Source: a virus
Length of the DNA: 56,818 nucleotides
Virus record (IMG/VR): IMGVR_UViG_3300042197_002516
Location: 1-56,818 of that record
Direction: 5' to 3' (one strand)
Part shown: positions 1 to 6,874 of the stretch, in pieces
Position numbering within the stretch: the stretch's first letter is position 1
Layout of the letters: each line of letters opens with the position of its first letter
The notes under the pieces: generated by a model
Database searches by the model: none
What the model was told of the DNA's origin: nothing
What the model saw: only the letters and a program-made list of their open reading frames with translations
Program-made: the position numbers and the translations under genes

Positions 1-263
1 GTGGTAATTTATGTAAATTACTATCTCCGACGTTTGGAAATCATGCTGTACTATTTAATAGTAGAGGGATAAATAAGGTATTAAATAACAAGAATAAATT
101 ATGTATAGAAGAAAAATATTTTAAATCCCTAGATAATTTTTACGCTGTTAATCTAGATCACACTATGGCTTTTCAGACCGGCGAAGATTCAGATATACTG
201 GAAACAAGTATTATAAACGAGTACAAAAACTTTTATGAAAAATACAAACATCTGCATAGTTAG
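1..263 (+). CDS. C-terminal fragment of an unidentified protein (cut by window edge)
   Basis: An open frame (codons starting at position 3) runs from the window edge to a TAG at 261-263, giving 86 residues of the C-terminal end. I do not recognise the family. It contains aromatic and acidic patches (NLDHTMAFQTGEDSDIL) but no clear motif. Its last 29 bases overlap the start of the next gene in another frame, as is usual in phage operons. Because the downstream genes are glycosyltransferases, it may belong to the same sugar module, but that is inference from position only. Confidence 0.55.
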   Translation, partial: GNLCKLLSPTFGNHAVLFNSRGINKVLNNKNKLCIEEKYFKSLDNFYAVNLDHTMAFQTGEDSDILETSIINEYKNFYEKYKHLHS

Positions 264-1071
264 ACCAACTTATTATGACAGATCAGCAATGCTACAACTC
301 TCTTTAGAGTATCAAAAAGATGTTACTAATTCTCAAAATTTTACAACTTACATTTTTGTTGATCCTCACAATAAACACGGCGTAGTATCAGATTATGACA
401 AAGTTATAACTGACGAATATAATAGAATAGACTGGTCTAAAAATAGCGGTAAATACTCTTGGTATGACGCTGTTAAATATATATTTTATAACACAAATTA
501 CGACCACATTTTAAGTATAGAAGATGATGTGTTAATCAGCAAAGATTATCTAAGATTGTGCGAGCAGCTGTATCGTGATGGAGCATTAACTAAAGACGAT
601 AATATATTGTATTTCCATATTGGAGCGTGGGAAAAACCAAAGGGTAATTCAAATAGAATAGTTAGAAGTGGAAATTCTATCAGATCTTGTATGATAAGTA
701 GATTTAAATTTTACAAATATGTTGAACCATACTTTAATTTTTTAAAATTAAAAAATAAAACAATATCGGGATTAGATATAGATTTAAACAATATACTAAA
801 AAATCATAATATGATCACCATAGCCCCAGAAACTAATCGTCATGCTCACGTAGGAATATACGGCTGGAGCGCAAATCATATTCATGGTGATAATAATGGA
901 CAATCTTCACTATTTGAGAAACCGTTAACCCACGAAGAACTATACTCGTTACTTAAACAAAACTGCTTATCTGGAGATGGTTTACGAAAATTAAATAAAA
1001 ATAACAACCCAGACTATTTTTGGGATTTTGATCCAAATATAAATTTTACCAAGTTGGAATACGTCTTATAA
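235..1071 (+). CDS. GT-A fold glycosyltransferase-like protein
   Basis: A 278-residue protein. The N-terminus (NICIVRPTYYDRSAML) looks like the first beta strand of a GT-A Rossmann-like domain. Residues 92-99 (LSIEDDVL) form a strand ending in an EDD acidic cluster at 96-98, in the place where GT-A enzymes bind the metal and nucleotide-sugar through a DxD motif. No transmembrane segment is seen. It overlaps the upstream fragment by 29 bases and shares TAATG with the tiny frame after it. Role by inference: transfer of a sugar to a phage or host polymer. The exact family and acceptor cannot be read from the sequence. Confidence 0.55.
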   Translation: MKNTNICIVRPTYYDRSAMLQLSLEYQKDVTNSQNFTTYIFVDPHNKHGVVSDYDKVITDEYNRIDWSKNSGKYSWYDAVKYIFYNTNYDHILSIEDDVLISKDYLRLCEQLYRDGALTKDDNILYFHIGAWEKPKGNSNRIVRSGNSIRSCMISRFKFYKYVEPYFNFLKLKNKTISGLDIDLNNILKNHNMITIAPETNRHAHVGIYGWSANHIHGDNNGQSSLFEKPLTHEELYSLLKQNCLSGDGLRKLNKNNNPDYFWDFDPNINFTKLEYVL

Positions 1072-1148
1072 TGAAATACCAAAGACCAGGATATACCGAA
1101 ACAACCCTAATGTTTTGTGAATATCTAAAAGTAGACAAACCAAAATAG
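1071..1148 (+). CDS. 25-residue reading frame, possibly the remnant of a truncated gene
   Basis: An ATG overlaps the stop of the preceding gene (TAATG) and opens 25 codons (MKYQRPGYTETT...KVDKPK) ending in TAG at 1146-1148. The coupled start suggests a real gene once began here. The product is too short for an enzyme, so it may be the 5' stub of a deleted gene. About 50 bases of AT-rich spacer without a clear signal follow before the next gene. Confidence 0.25.
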   Translation: MKYQRPGYTETTLMFCEYLKVDKPK

Positions 1149-1196
1149 AGCTAATAATAAACACTGGAGCACTTTGTGTAAAGAAATAAGTTTTAT

Positions 1197-3344
1197 ATGA
1201 AATGGATCAGCTCACCACAACTCGTTAAATTAGTAGAGACTTATTCTTTTTTAATACCAAAGGATTTCGACTATCAATTTTATATAGAATATCATCCAGA
1301 TTTACAACAAGCTTGTATAGACGATGAAGACAAAGCTAAACAGCACTATTTATTATTTGGTATTAATGAAAATAGACCATATAAAAAAATACAAATAGAT
1401 CAAGATCTAAAAATACAAGAACACAAACCAGAATTTTGGAGCTATTCTAAAAACTTACTATATTTCTCCCCTAATGCTCCAGATTATGACAAAAGTAGCG
1501 GAGGCAATAGGCTATTAGAAATTCTTAAAATACTTAAGAATGATCTAAAATATAATGTATATTTTTTATGTAATGTAACTAATGATCAAAAATATTTAAA
1601 TATTCTTAAACAAATAAATATTTTAACTTATTTACCAGATACCAAAAAAGAACTCTATCATGACCAAACAATAAAACAATTACAGCAACAAAATATATTT
1701 TTTGACTATGCTATTTTTTCGTGGTTTGATATGGCAGTGCAATATGTGGATATTGTTAAAGAGTATTATCCAAGATGTAAAATTATAGTAGATAGTGTTG
1801 ATGTTCACTGGCTAAGAGAAAGTAGGGGTGCCAAAGATCAAAAAATAAAAATTTCTGAAGACTTATTAAATTATAAAAAAGAATTAGAAAAAAAGACGTA
1901 TAGTGAGGCTGATGTTGTATTTGCAGTAACAGAAAACGATAAAAGAGAAATACAAAAAGAAATAGGTTATCATAACAATGTTAAAATACTAAGCAACATA
2001 CACAAAAAAGAAAATATAACTTTGGGTAAAGATATATTTTTTATTGGAAATTATAATCATGGACCAAATGTTGATGGTGCTTTGAGATGCATAGAGTTAT
2101 ACAAAAAATTTCAAAAAACGAATACTTACAAAAAATTAAGATACAAACCCAAATTATATCTTGCTGGTTCTGATGCTAATAAAGATATAAAACTAGCCTC
2201 ACAACAAGAAGGAGTACAATTATTAGGACATATTCACTCTTTAACAGATTTGTATTCTAAGTGCTGTTTATTATTAACTCCTTTAAACTGGGGAGCTGGA
2301 ATAAAAGGAAAAATTTGTGATGCTGGGATGTGCGGAGTGCCGATTTTAACATCAAACATTGGCAATGAAGGTATAAATTTTGTTCATAAAAATAGTGCTT
2401 TAATAGCAAATACTGATGAAGAATTTATAGAAAGTATGGAATATTTTTTCAATCTATCAAAAAAAGCAAAAATAGAGTTAGGATTAGCGGCACAAAATCA
2501 CCTAGATAAAATCGTATCAGTGGAGGCCGCAAAAAATGTATTAGAACACACCCTAAAATCTAAACATGTAATCATTAGCATTGTTGCTTATAGCCAAACA
2601 GAAAAACTAGCTAACTGTTTAGACAGCATATTATCCAAAACTAAGTATGATAATTATTCTATAGTTATATCAGACAATAGTTCTAGTAATAAAATTAAAA
2701 ATTATATTAAACCATATCTAACAAAATATAAAAATAAAATTAGATACATTAAAAATAAAAAAAATCTTTACTTTATAGAAGCAAATAACAACATATTGAA
2801 AGATCCTTTGTATAGAGACTCAGATGTTGTCCTATTAAATGATGATATAGAAATATTATCAGAATATTGGCTTAATTATTTATATGGTTCAGCGTACAGT
2901 GCGGATTATATAGCATGTGTTGGAGGTAAAAGCATATACCCAAATGGATTATTAGCCGAAGCTGGGGCAGAATTATATAATGATGGGTCTGGAAGAAATA
3001 TCGGCAGAGGTCAAGATCCCAACAATAATGAATACAACATACCGAAATATGTTGGTTATTGTTCTGGGTGTTTGTTGTATATGAGAAGAGATGCTATTAA
3101 AAAAATTGGAGTTCTAGACTCTTCTTTAGAGAAAATGTATTATGAAGATAGTGAGTGGCAGTATAGGGCTCATATCAATGGATTAAAAACATTGTACGAA
3201 CCTAGATGCGAAATCATACACGACGAAGGATCTTCTAGCGGCAACGATACTAGCAAAGGGGCAAAAAAATACCAAGAAATAAATAAAAAGTTGTTTCTAG
3301 AAAAATTTAAAAATTTAGATATAGAACAATATAATAATTCTTAA
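1197..3344 (+). CDS. Two-domain glycosyltransferase (GT4-like + GT2-like)
   Basis: A 715-residue protein. Residues about 20-60 (DYQFYIEYHPDL...HYLLFGINENRPY) match the short module often found at the front of bacterial surface-polysaccharide glycosyltransferases. Residues about 85-455 look like a GT-B/GT4 enzyme, with GNYNHGPNVDGALRCIEL and LTPLNWGAGIKGKICDAGMCGVPIL as nucleotide-sugar-site segments. The second Glu of the usual EX7E pair is not obvious. Residues about 460-700 are a GT2 domain: VIISIVAYSQTEKLANCLDSI, the acidic NDD in VVLLNDDIEIL, and the EDSEWQYR segment typical of the GT2 acceptor side. Two linked transferases suggest stepwise assembly of a glycan. The acceptor is unknown. 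Confidence 0.75.
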   Translation: MKWISSPQLVKLVETYSFLIPKDFDYQFYIEYHPDLQQACIDDEDKAKQHYLLFGINENRPYKKIQIDQDLKIQEHKPEFWSYSKNLLYFSPNAPDYDKSSGGNRLLEILKILKNDLKYNVYFLCNVTNDQKYLNILKQINILTYLPDTKKELYHDQTIKQLQQQNIFFDYAIFSWFDMAVQYVDIVKEYYPRCKIIVDSVDVHWLRESRGAKDQKIKISEDLLNYKKELEKKTYSEADVVFAVTENDKREIQKEIGYHNNVKILSNIHKKENITLGKDIFFIGNYNHGPNVDGALRCIELYKKFQKTNTYKKLRYKPKLYLAGSDANKDIKLASQQEGVQLLGHIHSLTDLYSKCCLLLTPLNWGAGIKGKICDAGMCGVPILTSNIGNEGINFVHKNSALIANTDEEFIESMEYFFNLSKKAKIELGLAAQNHLDKIVSVEAAKNVLEHTLKSKHVIISIVAYSQTEKLANCLDSILSKTKYDNYSIVISDNSSSNKIKNYIKPYLTKYKNKIRYIKNKKNLYFIEANNNILKDPLYRDSDVVLLNDDIEILSEYWLNYLYGSAYSADYIACVGGKSIYPNGLLAEAGAELYNDGSGRNIGRGQDPNNNEYNIPKYVGYCSGCLLYMRRDAIKKIGVLDSSLEKMYYEDSEWQYRAHINGLKTLYEPRCEIIHDEGSSSGNDTSKGAKKYQEINKKLFLEKFKNLDIEQYNNS

Positions 3345-3356
3345 ATTCAAAAACTT

Positions 3357-3386
3357 TTGACACGGCCCAACCTCGCACGATATAAT
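3357..3386 (+). promoter_or_regulatory. Consensus sigma70-type promoter
   Basis: TTGACA at 3357-3362 and TATAAT at 3381-3386 match both consensus hexamers exactly, with an 18-base spacer. It lies just after the stop of the glycosyltransferase gene and points at the dCMP deaminase fragment and the GC-rich island. The -10 box ends only 6 bases before the fragment's ATG at 3393 and leaves no room for a ribosome binding site, so the transcript may serve the structured region downstream rather than a protein. Confidence 0.7.
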
Positions 3387-3392
3387 ATTGGA

Positions 3393-3542
3393 ATGACAGA
3401 GAACAACAGACCGTCGTGGACCGATTATTTTTTAGGATTGGCTAAAGTTGTTTCTCAACGCAGTCATGATATTCACACTAAGCATGGTTGTGTAATTACG
3501 GATAAAAATTTCAGACAATGGCTCGATAAATATTATGTATGA
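3393..3542 (+). pseudogene. 5' fragment of a second dCMP deaminase gene
   Basis: The frame encodes about 49 residues from the ATG at 3393. Its PSWTDYFLGLAKVV...HGCVITD part matches the N-terminus of the intact dCMP deaminase at 8001-8468. Over 93 aligned bases I count 16 mismatches, 14 of them in third codon positions and only 2 amino-acid changes, so the two copies diverged as functional genes. At about 3512 the similarity stops and the frame ends in an unrelated tail (FRQWLDKYYV). The zinc-binding HAE and CxxC motifs are absent, so it cannot be an active deaminase. There is no ribosome binding site before the ATG. Confidence 0.75.
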
Positions 3543-3609
3543 TTCCATAATAAATCATGACTAAAAAATTAAAGTTTTATAATTTACACACAGAAAAATA
3601 TGAGCGATA

Positions 3610-3835
3610 GTCCTATTGATAACAAAGAAATGATAGGCCAATCCTCGTCGATGTCACCCGATCCGCGACTTCAACGCTCGGCCACCTCTCAGTGCTTGCC
3701 ATAGGGTACAGCAAGATATTGGCGTGGAAGTGAGCGGGTCGTAGGGAAACCGCTGCACGAGCGACTCCCAGCCCTCCGCTGCGAGATCCCATTAATCCCG
3801 ATTCTGGATCGCCGCGGCTGGAAATCAAACAGTGC
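3610..3835. ncRNA. GC-rich structured island, candidate non-coding RNA
   Basis: Bases 3661-3820 are about 61% GC (97 of 160), against about 18% in the line just upstream (3541-3600). I see complementary segments in nested order: CGAC 3666-3669 with GTCG 3738-3741, CGCTC 3675-3679 with GAGCG 3732-3736, CCAC 3682-3685 with GTGG 3724-3727, CTTGC 3695-3699 with GCAAG 3711-3715. Further stems are CGCT 3751-3754 with AGCG 3760-3763, CAGCC 3769-3773 with GGCTG 3816-3820 enclosing GATCC 3785-3789 with GGATC 3806-3810, and CCTAT 3612-3616 with ATAGG 3633-3637. I matched it to no known RNA family and no tRNA. The consensus promoter at 3357 favours the plus strand. The rest of the gap 3543-3895 holds a 17-codon frame at 3557-3610 and AT-rich leader sequence. 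Confidence 0.4.
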
Positions 3836-3895
3836 TTTTAGATGACTATAAATAATAATCATAATGGTGTATATGCATAATATGAGGTACAAACC

Positions 3896-4276
3896 ATGAA
3901 AACTAAACCGAGTTATCGTACTAGCGAGTTTTGGTTTACTTTAGTAAGCTTTATATTTAGTGGTCTATTTTTATTAGGAGTTATAGGAGAGAACGACCAA
4001 AAAGAAGAATTAATAAGAGATATTAGTCATGGTGTGGAAAGCGTTATTCTTATAGCCGGTCAAGCAGCTATTTTGTATAAGTATATTCATAGTAGAAAAG
4101 AGTTAAAACAATTACCAAGTGAGGAGAATAAAAATGAACCAGAACCAAAACCCCAACCCGAACATCAAAACGATAGTGCCGCTAACAAGCCGAGATCTAA
4201 TAAGAGAGGAAGTAGAAAAACTAGTAGCAAAAACAAAAGAAGGACTAAAAACAGTTCAAAGAATAGCACTAGCTGA
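3896..4276 (+). CDS. Small membrane protein, holin-like candidate
   Basis: A 126-residue protein. Two hydrophobic segments at about 12-30 (FWFTLVSFIFSGLFLLGVI) and about 47-63 (SVILIAGQAAILYKYI) precede a long hydrophilic tail rich in Lys, Ser, Pro and Glu. Two membrane segments plus a charged C-terminus is the layout of many phage holins, and a peptidase gene lies in the same cassette, so a lysis role is reasonable but unproven. GAGG at 3884-3887 is a good ribosome binding site 8 bases before the ATG. The last 143 bases are overlapped by the next gene in another frame. Confidence 0.5.
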   Translation: MKTKPSYRTSEFWFTLVSFIFSGLFLLGVIGENDQKEELIRDISHGVESVILIAGQAAILYKYIHSRKELKQLPSEENKNEPEPKPQPEHQNDSAANKPRSNKRGSRKTSSKNKRRTKNSSKNSTS

Positions 4277-4577
4277 AGCTTGGAAGCTTTTACAATTAGC
4301 AACAGCAAGTGTAATACAAGTTATTGAAGCTATTGGTAGCGACTTAAGTAGCCCCGAAAAAAAATTATTAGCTATGGAATTGCTAGGAAGCTTTTATGAT
4401 AAAATATTCGTGGTGATAGATATACCTTTAGTACCGAATGTTTTGGAACCTCTAATCCACAAATATGTTAAAGCTGTTTTAATGATACTAGTTTCTAGCA
4501 CTATCGACGCTCTTGTAACAACTTTTAGAGAAATTGGTGTATTTATTAAGAAAGAAAGCTCTCCAACCCAATCTTAA
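4134..4577 (+). CDS. Hydrophobic helical protein of unknown function
   Basis: A 147-residue product. I place the start at 4134, not at the earlier in-frame ATG at 4119, because GAGGAG just upstream (about 4121-4126) is a well-spaced ribosome binding site. The first third is helical and charged (IREEVEKLVAKTKEGLKTVQRIALAEA). The second half is hydrophobic (FYDKIFVVIDIPLVPNV; HKYVKAVLMILVSSTIDALV) and probably membrane-associated. The first 143 bases lie inside the previous gene, coding the low-complexity tail of that protein in another frame. No family recognised. Its place in the small-membrane-protein cassette suggests envelope association. Confidence 0.5.
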   Translation: MNQNQNPNPNIKTIVPLTSRDLIREEVEKLVAKTKEGLKTVQRIALAEAWKLLQLATASVIQVIEAIGSDLSSPEKKLLAMELLGSFYDKIFVVIDIPLVPNVLEPLIHKYVKAVLMILVSSTIDALVTTFREIGVFIKKESSPTQS

Positions 4578-4592
4578 AATAGTGAGGAAATT

Positions 4593-4964
4593 ATGAATCC
4601 CTTAGAAAGTTTCGGCGAATTTAGCAGCAAACTAACAAACACAGATCTTATGCTTTATGCTGGCGTTGCGGTAATATTGTGGGTTCTTTTTAAAGACAAG
4701 CTGGGTGGAGTTACTCAAGCTATTAAAAATCTATTAGGCAATAATAGGTCAAGTGTGGTTCCTGGTATTGTAGTATCACAACCAACAACAGAAGAAGCTT
4801 CGGATACCGATCTCTTTTTTGAACTAATAGCTTCGTGGAAGAAAACACGAGACTTGGCAGAAAAGTCCGGGTGTGTAGAGGCTGTTGATGCTGTGGATCA
4901 GTTGTTCCCTCACTTAAGCCCAGTCACTTGTAAGGGTCATAAAGATGAATCAGTCAAAGAATAA
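4593..4964 (+). CDS. Single-pass membrane protein of unknown function
   Basis: A 123-residue protein with one hydrophobic helix at about 18-34 (LMLYAGVAVILWVLFKD). A basic/amide-rich stretch and an acidic-to-neutral cytosolic-type region follow, ending in two Cys residues (C97 in KSGCVEAVD and C114 in VTCKG). GAGGAAATT stands before the ATG as ribosome binding site. The gene overlaps the next one by 20 bases, so the two are probably translationally coupled. No family recognised. It is part of the run of small membrane proteins around the peptidase gene. Confidence 0.5.
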   Translation: MNPLESFGEFSSKLTNTDLMLYAGVAVILWVLFKDKLGGVTQAIKNLLGNNRSSVVPGIVVSQPTTEEASDTDLFFELIASWKKTRDLAEKSGCVEAVDAVDQLFPHLSPVTCKGHKDESVKE

Positions 4965-5427
4965 CGGATATACTATTTTATTGATTTTGGGAGGATTACT
5001 AATTCTTATAGGATTGGTGAGTCCAAATCTTGGTAAATTATCTATCTTGGACAACTCTAATGCAACGTATGTTAAACCATCAGATCCGGTACTATTACAG
5101 TTAACGGAGTCTGTGGTTTCTTCTCTAGGAAATGGAGGGGATGATGCTTTAGCTTTGGCAAATTTATATAATGATATTGCTACTCTGATAGAAATAGATC
5201 AAGATATTATAAAAAATACAGAAGAGATTAGAGAAGCTAATCGTATCAGTGGACATATGTTAAATCTTGGTATTAAAGATAAATATCCTAATTTAGGAGA
5301 ATCTGCTAATAAGTTAGTGGTTACCTATATTGGTGATGACAATGCGGCGCTATCTCCAGAATTAAGAAAAAAAAGCGTGGAAGCTTTTAGAGCTTTAGCA
5401 TGGGCTTGTCGTGAAGGATCTAAATAA
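4945..5427 (+). CDS. N-terminally anchored protein of unknown function
   Basis: A 160-residue protein with a hydrophobic N-terminal helix at about 9-27 (YTILLILGGLLILIGLVSP). This looks like a signal anchor, leaving a mostly helical domain of about 130 residues probably outside the membrane. Acidic helices (LANLYNDIATLIEIDQDIIK) could form coiled-coil contacts. It sits immediately before the cysteine peptidase gene, with a gap of 2 bases. A spanin-like or holin-accessory role would fit the position, but no lipobox or known signature is present. Confidence 0.45.
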   Translation: MNQSKNNGYTILLILGGLLILIGLVSPNLGKLSILDNSNATYVKPSDPVLLQLTESVVSSLGNGGDDALALANLYNDIATLIEIDQDIIKNTEEIREANRISGHMLNLGIKDKYPNLGESANKLVVTYIGDDNAALSPELRKKSVEAFRALAWACREGSK

Positions 5428-5429
5428 TT

Positions 5430-6353
5430 ATGCCTAGATATTCACCCAAAACATTATTTGATATGTATCGAAATGGTTTTTCTGGGTGTTTATATGAACC
5501 AGAGCATATGGAGAATCTATTAAATCATTTAAAATATGCATATTTTAGTGATGCCAATAATGCTATCAAAGGTACAGGAAAAGGTAAGCTAAGCACACCA
5601 TTCCGTTCCGTATTAAAATTTGATAAACTAGCTTATGAAGAGAGACAAACTACTGGGGATTGTGTAAGTCATGGTACGCGTAATGCTGTAGATTTAACTA
5701 GAGCAGTAGAAATACATATTGGACACGAAAGAGAAGCATGGATAGCTAGGGGAGCAACGGAACCCATCTATGGTAGTAGAGGTCATGGTGGTCAGGGCAT
5801 GAGTTGTAGTCGTGCCGCTGAATTTGTTAGTAATACTGGTGGTTTTTTAGTAAGAAAAAATTATGACGGCATTATTGATCTCAGTAAATATAATAGTAGT
5901 ATTGGTAGTAGATGGGGTAGCGTTGGTGTTCCAGAACAAGTTAAAAAAATTGCACAAAAACATCAAATCAAAACTGTTTCTAATATTAGAACAATAGAAG
6001 AAGCTAGAGATGCTTTAGCTAATGGTTATGGTGTCAATGTATGCTCTGGATATGGGTTTTCTAGAACACGAGATGATAAAGGAATAGCTAAGCCAAGTGG
6101 AGGATGGAGTCATTCTATGGCTTGGATAGCTTGTGATGACACAGGCAAAGAACCTTTATTTCTTGTACAAAATAGTTGGGGTAAATGGAATGATGGTGGT
6201 CATCCTGCTTGGGGTAAAATACCAGACGGTTCATTTTTAATTACGTCGGATGTTGCTGCTGGAATGTTAAAAGCTGGTGGCTCTTTTGCTTTTAGCGCCT
6301 TCGATGGATTTCCTTTACAAAAACTGCCCGATTACGGATTTGATTATTTATGA
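5430..6353 (+). CDS. Papain-like cysteine peptidase
   Basis: A 307-residue protein with the order of catalytic elements of clan CA peptidases. Cys78 lies in TTGDCVSHGTRNAVDL at the start of a helix, His228 in GGWSHSMAWIAC, and Asn248 in FLVQNSWGKWNDGG, the classic Q-N-S-W-G box of papain-type (C1) enzymes. There is no signal peptide and no obvious propeptide. The first 60 residues may hold part of the fold or a targeting segment. Because it lies among small membrane proteins that look like holins, it may act on the cell envelope during lysis. A virion or maturation protease is the main alternative. It overlaps the next gene by 4 bases (ATGA). Confidence 0.7.
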   Translation: MPRYSPKTLFDMYRNGFSGCLYEPEHMENLLNHLKYAYFSDANNAIKGTGKGKLSTPFRSVLKFDKLAYEERQTTGDCVSHGTRNAVDLTRAVEIHIGHEREAWIARGATEPIYGSRGHGGQGMSCSRAAEFVSNTGGFLVRKNYDGIIDLSKYNSSIGSRWGSVGVPEQVKKIAQKHQIKTVSNIRTIEEARDALANGYGVNVCSGYGFSRTRDDKGIAKPSGGWSHSMAWIACDDTGKEPLFLVQNSWGKWNDGGHPAWGKIPDGSFLITSDVAAGMLKAGGSFAFSAFDGFPLQKLPDYGFDYL

Positions 6354-6574
6354 AACAAGACAAAGTAGACTATTGGGTTTTTAGAAATCTATTAAAAGTT
6401 ATTATAGACTCACTAATCCTCTTACTAAACTTATTAAGACCTAAAGAACCTGTTAAGCCAAAGCCCAACAAACCAAATAAACCAATATTTCCTTTACCAG
6501 AAAAGCCCTGGTTTCCTTGGCTTAGGAAAAATATTATAGATAATGTCATCAGTACAAATTCTAAAAAAGATTAA
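6350..6574 (+). CDS. Small membrane-associated proline-rich protein
   Basis: A 74-residue protein whose start overlaps the peptidase stop (ATGA), implying coupled translation. A hydrophobic segment at about 11-29 (FRNLLKVIIDSLILLLNLL) is followed by a Pro/Lys-rich spacer (PKEPVKPKPNKPNKPIFPLPEKP) and an amphipathic end. Hydrophobic helix plus Pro-rich periplasmic-type spacer is reminiscent of i-spanins or membrane-tethered accessory proteins, but I cannot assign it. The function is unknown. Confidence 0.45.
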   Translation: MKQDKVDYWVFRNLLKVIIDSLILLLNLLRPKEPVKPKPNKPNKPIFPLPEKPWFPWLRKNIIDNVISTNSKKD

Positions 6575-6580
6575 ATTATT

Positions 6581-6808
6581 ATGAGCAAACTAATATTAAT
6601 AGGTTTTCTGAGTGTTGGTCTTTGGTTTTCATTAGGACCAAAAGTATCCTCATTATCTATTGTAACATTAGTAGGAGCGCATATTAAAGCTAAAGATACT
6701 CCTATTAATAGTAAATATCTAAGAAAAGATTGTCCTGTTTGCAAAGGAAAGGGATGGTATATTAGTGGCGACGGAATAGAAAAAGTAGACTGTGGGTATT
6801 GTGAATAG
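6581..6808 (+). CDS. Small protein with hydrophobic N-terminus and zinc-finger-like CxxCxGxG end
   Basis: A 75-residue protein. Residues 1-34 are hydrophobic (signal or anchor). The C-terminus carries CPVCKGKGWYISGDGIEKVDCGYC, two Cys pairs spaced like one repeat of the DnaJ-type zinc-binding domain (CxxCxGxG...CxYC). This probably binds one zinc ion. A membrane-anchored single zinc knuckle has no clear function. It follows the previous gene by 6 bases. Confidence 0.45.
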   Translation: MSKLILIGFLSVGLWFSLGPKVSSLSIVTLVGAHIKAKDTPINSKYLRKDCPVCKGKGWYISGDGIEKVDCGYCE

Positions 6809-6874
6809 TTAAGCTATAGATGGTGTATTTTAACGACAGTTAATCAAATTTCACAAACCTATGTAGATGCTATA

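Noticed and set aside
3847-3854. TATAAATA, identical to the T4-type late promoter box
   Set aside because: In sequence this AT-rich the octamer is likely by chance; I did not find it on the minus strand before the structural genes, where a late promoter should be.
3613-3892. Two minus-strand reading frames across the GC-rich island
   Set aside because: Neither has a recognisable domain or ribosome binding site; open frames are expected by chance in a GC-rich stretch, and the base-pairing pattern explains the sequence better as structured RNA.
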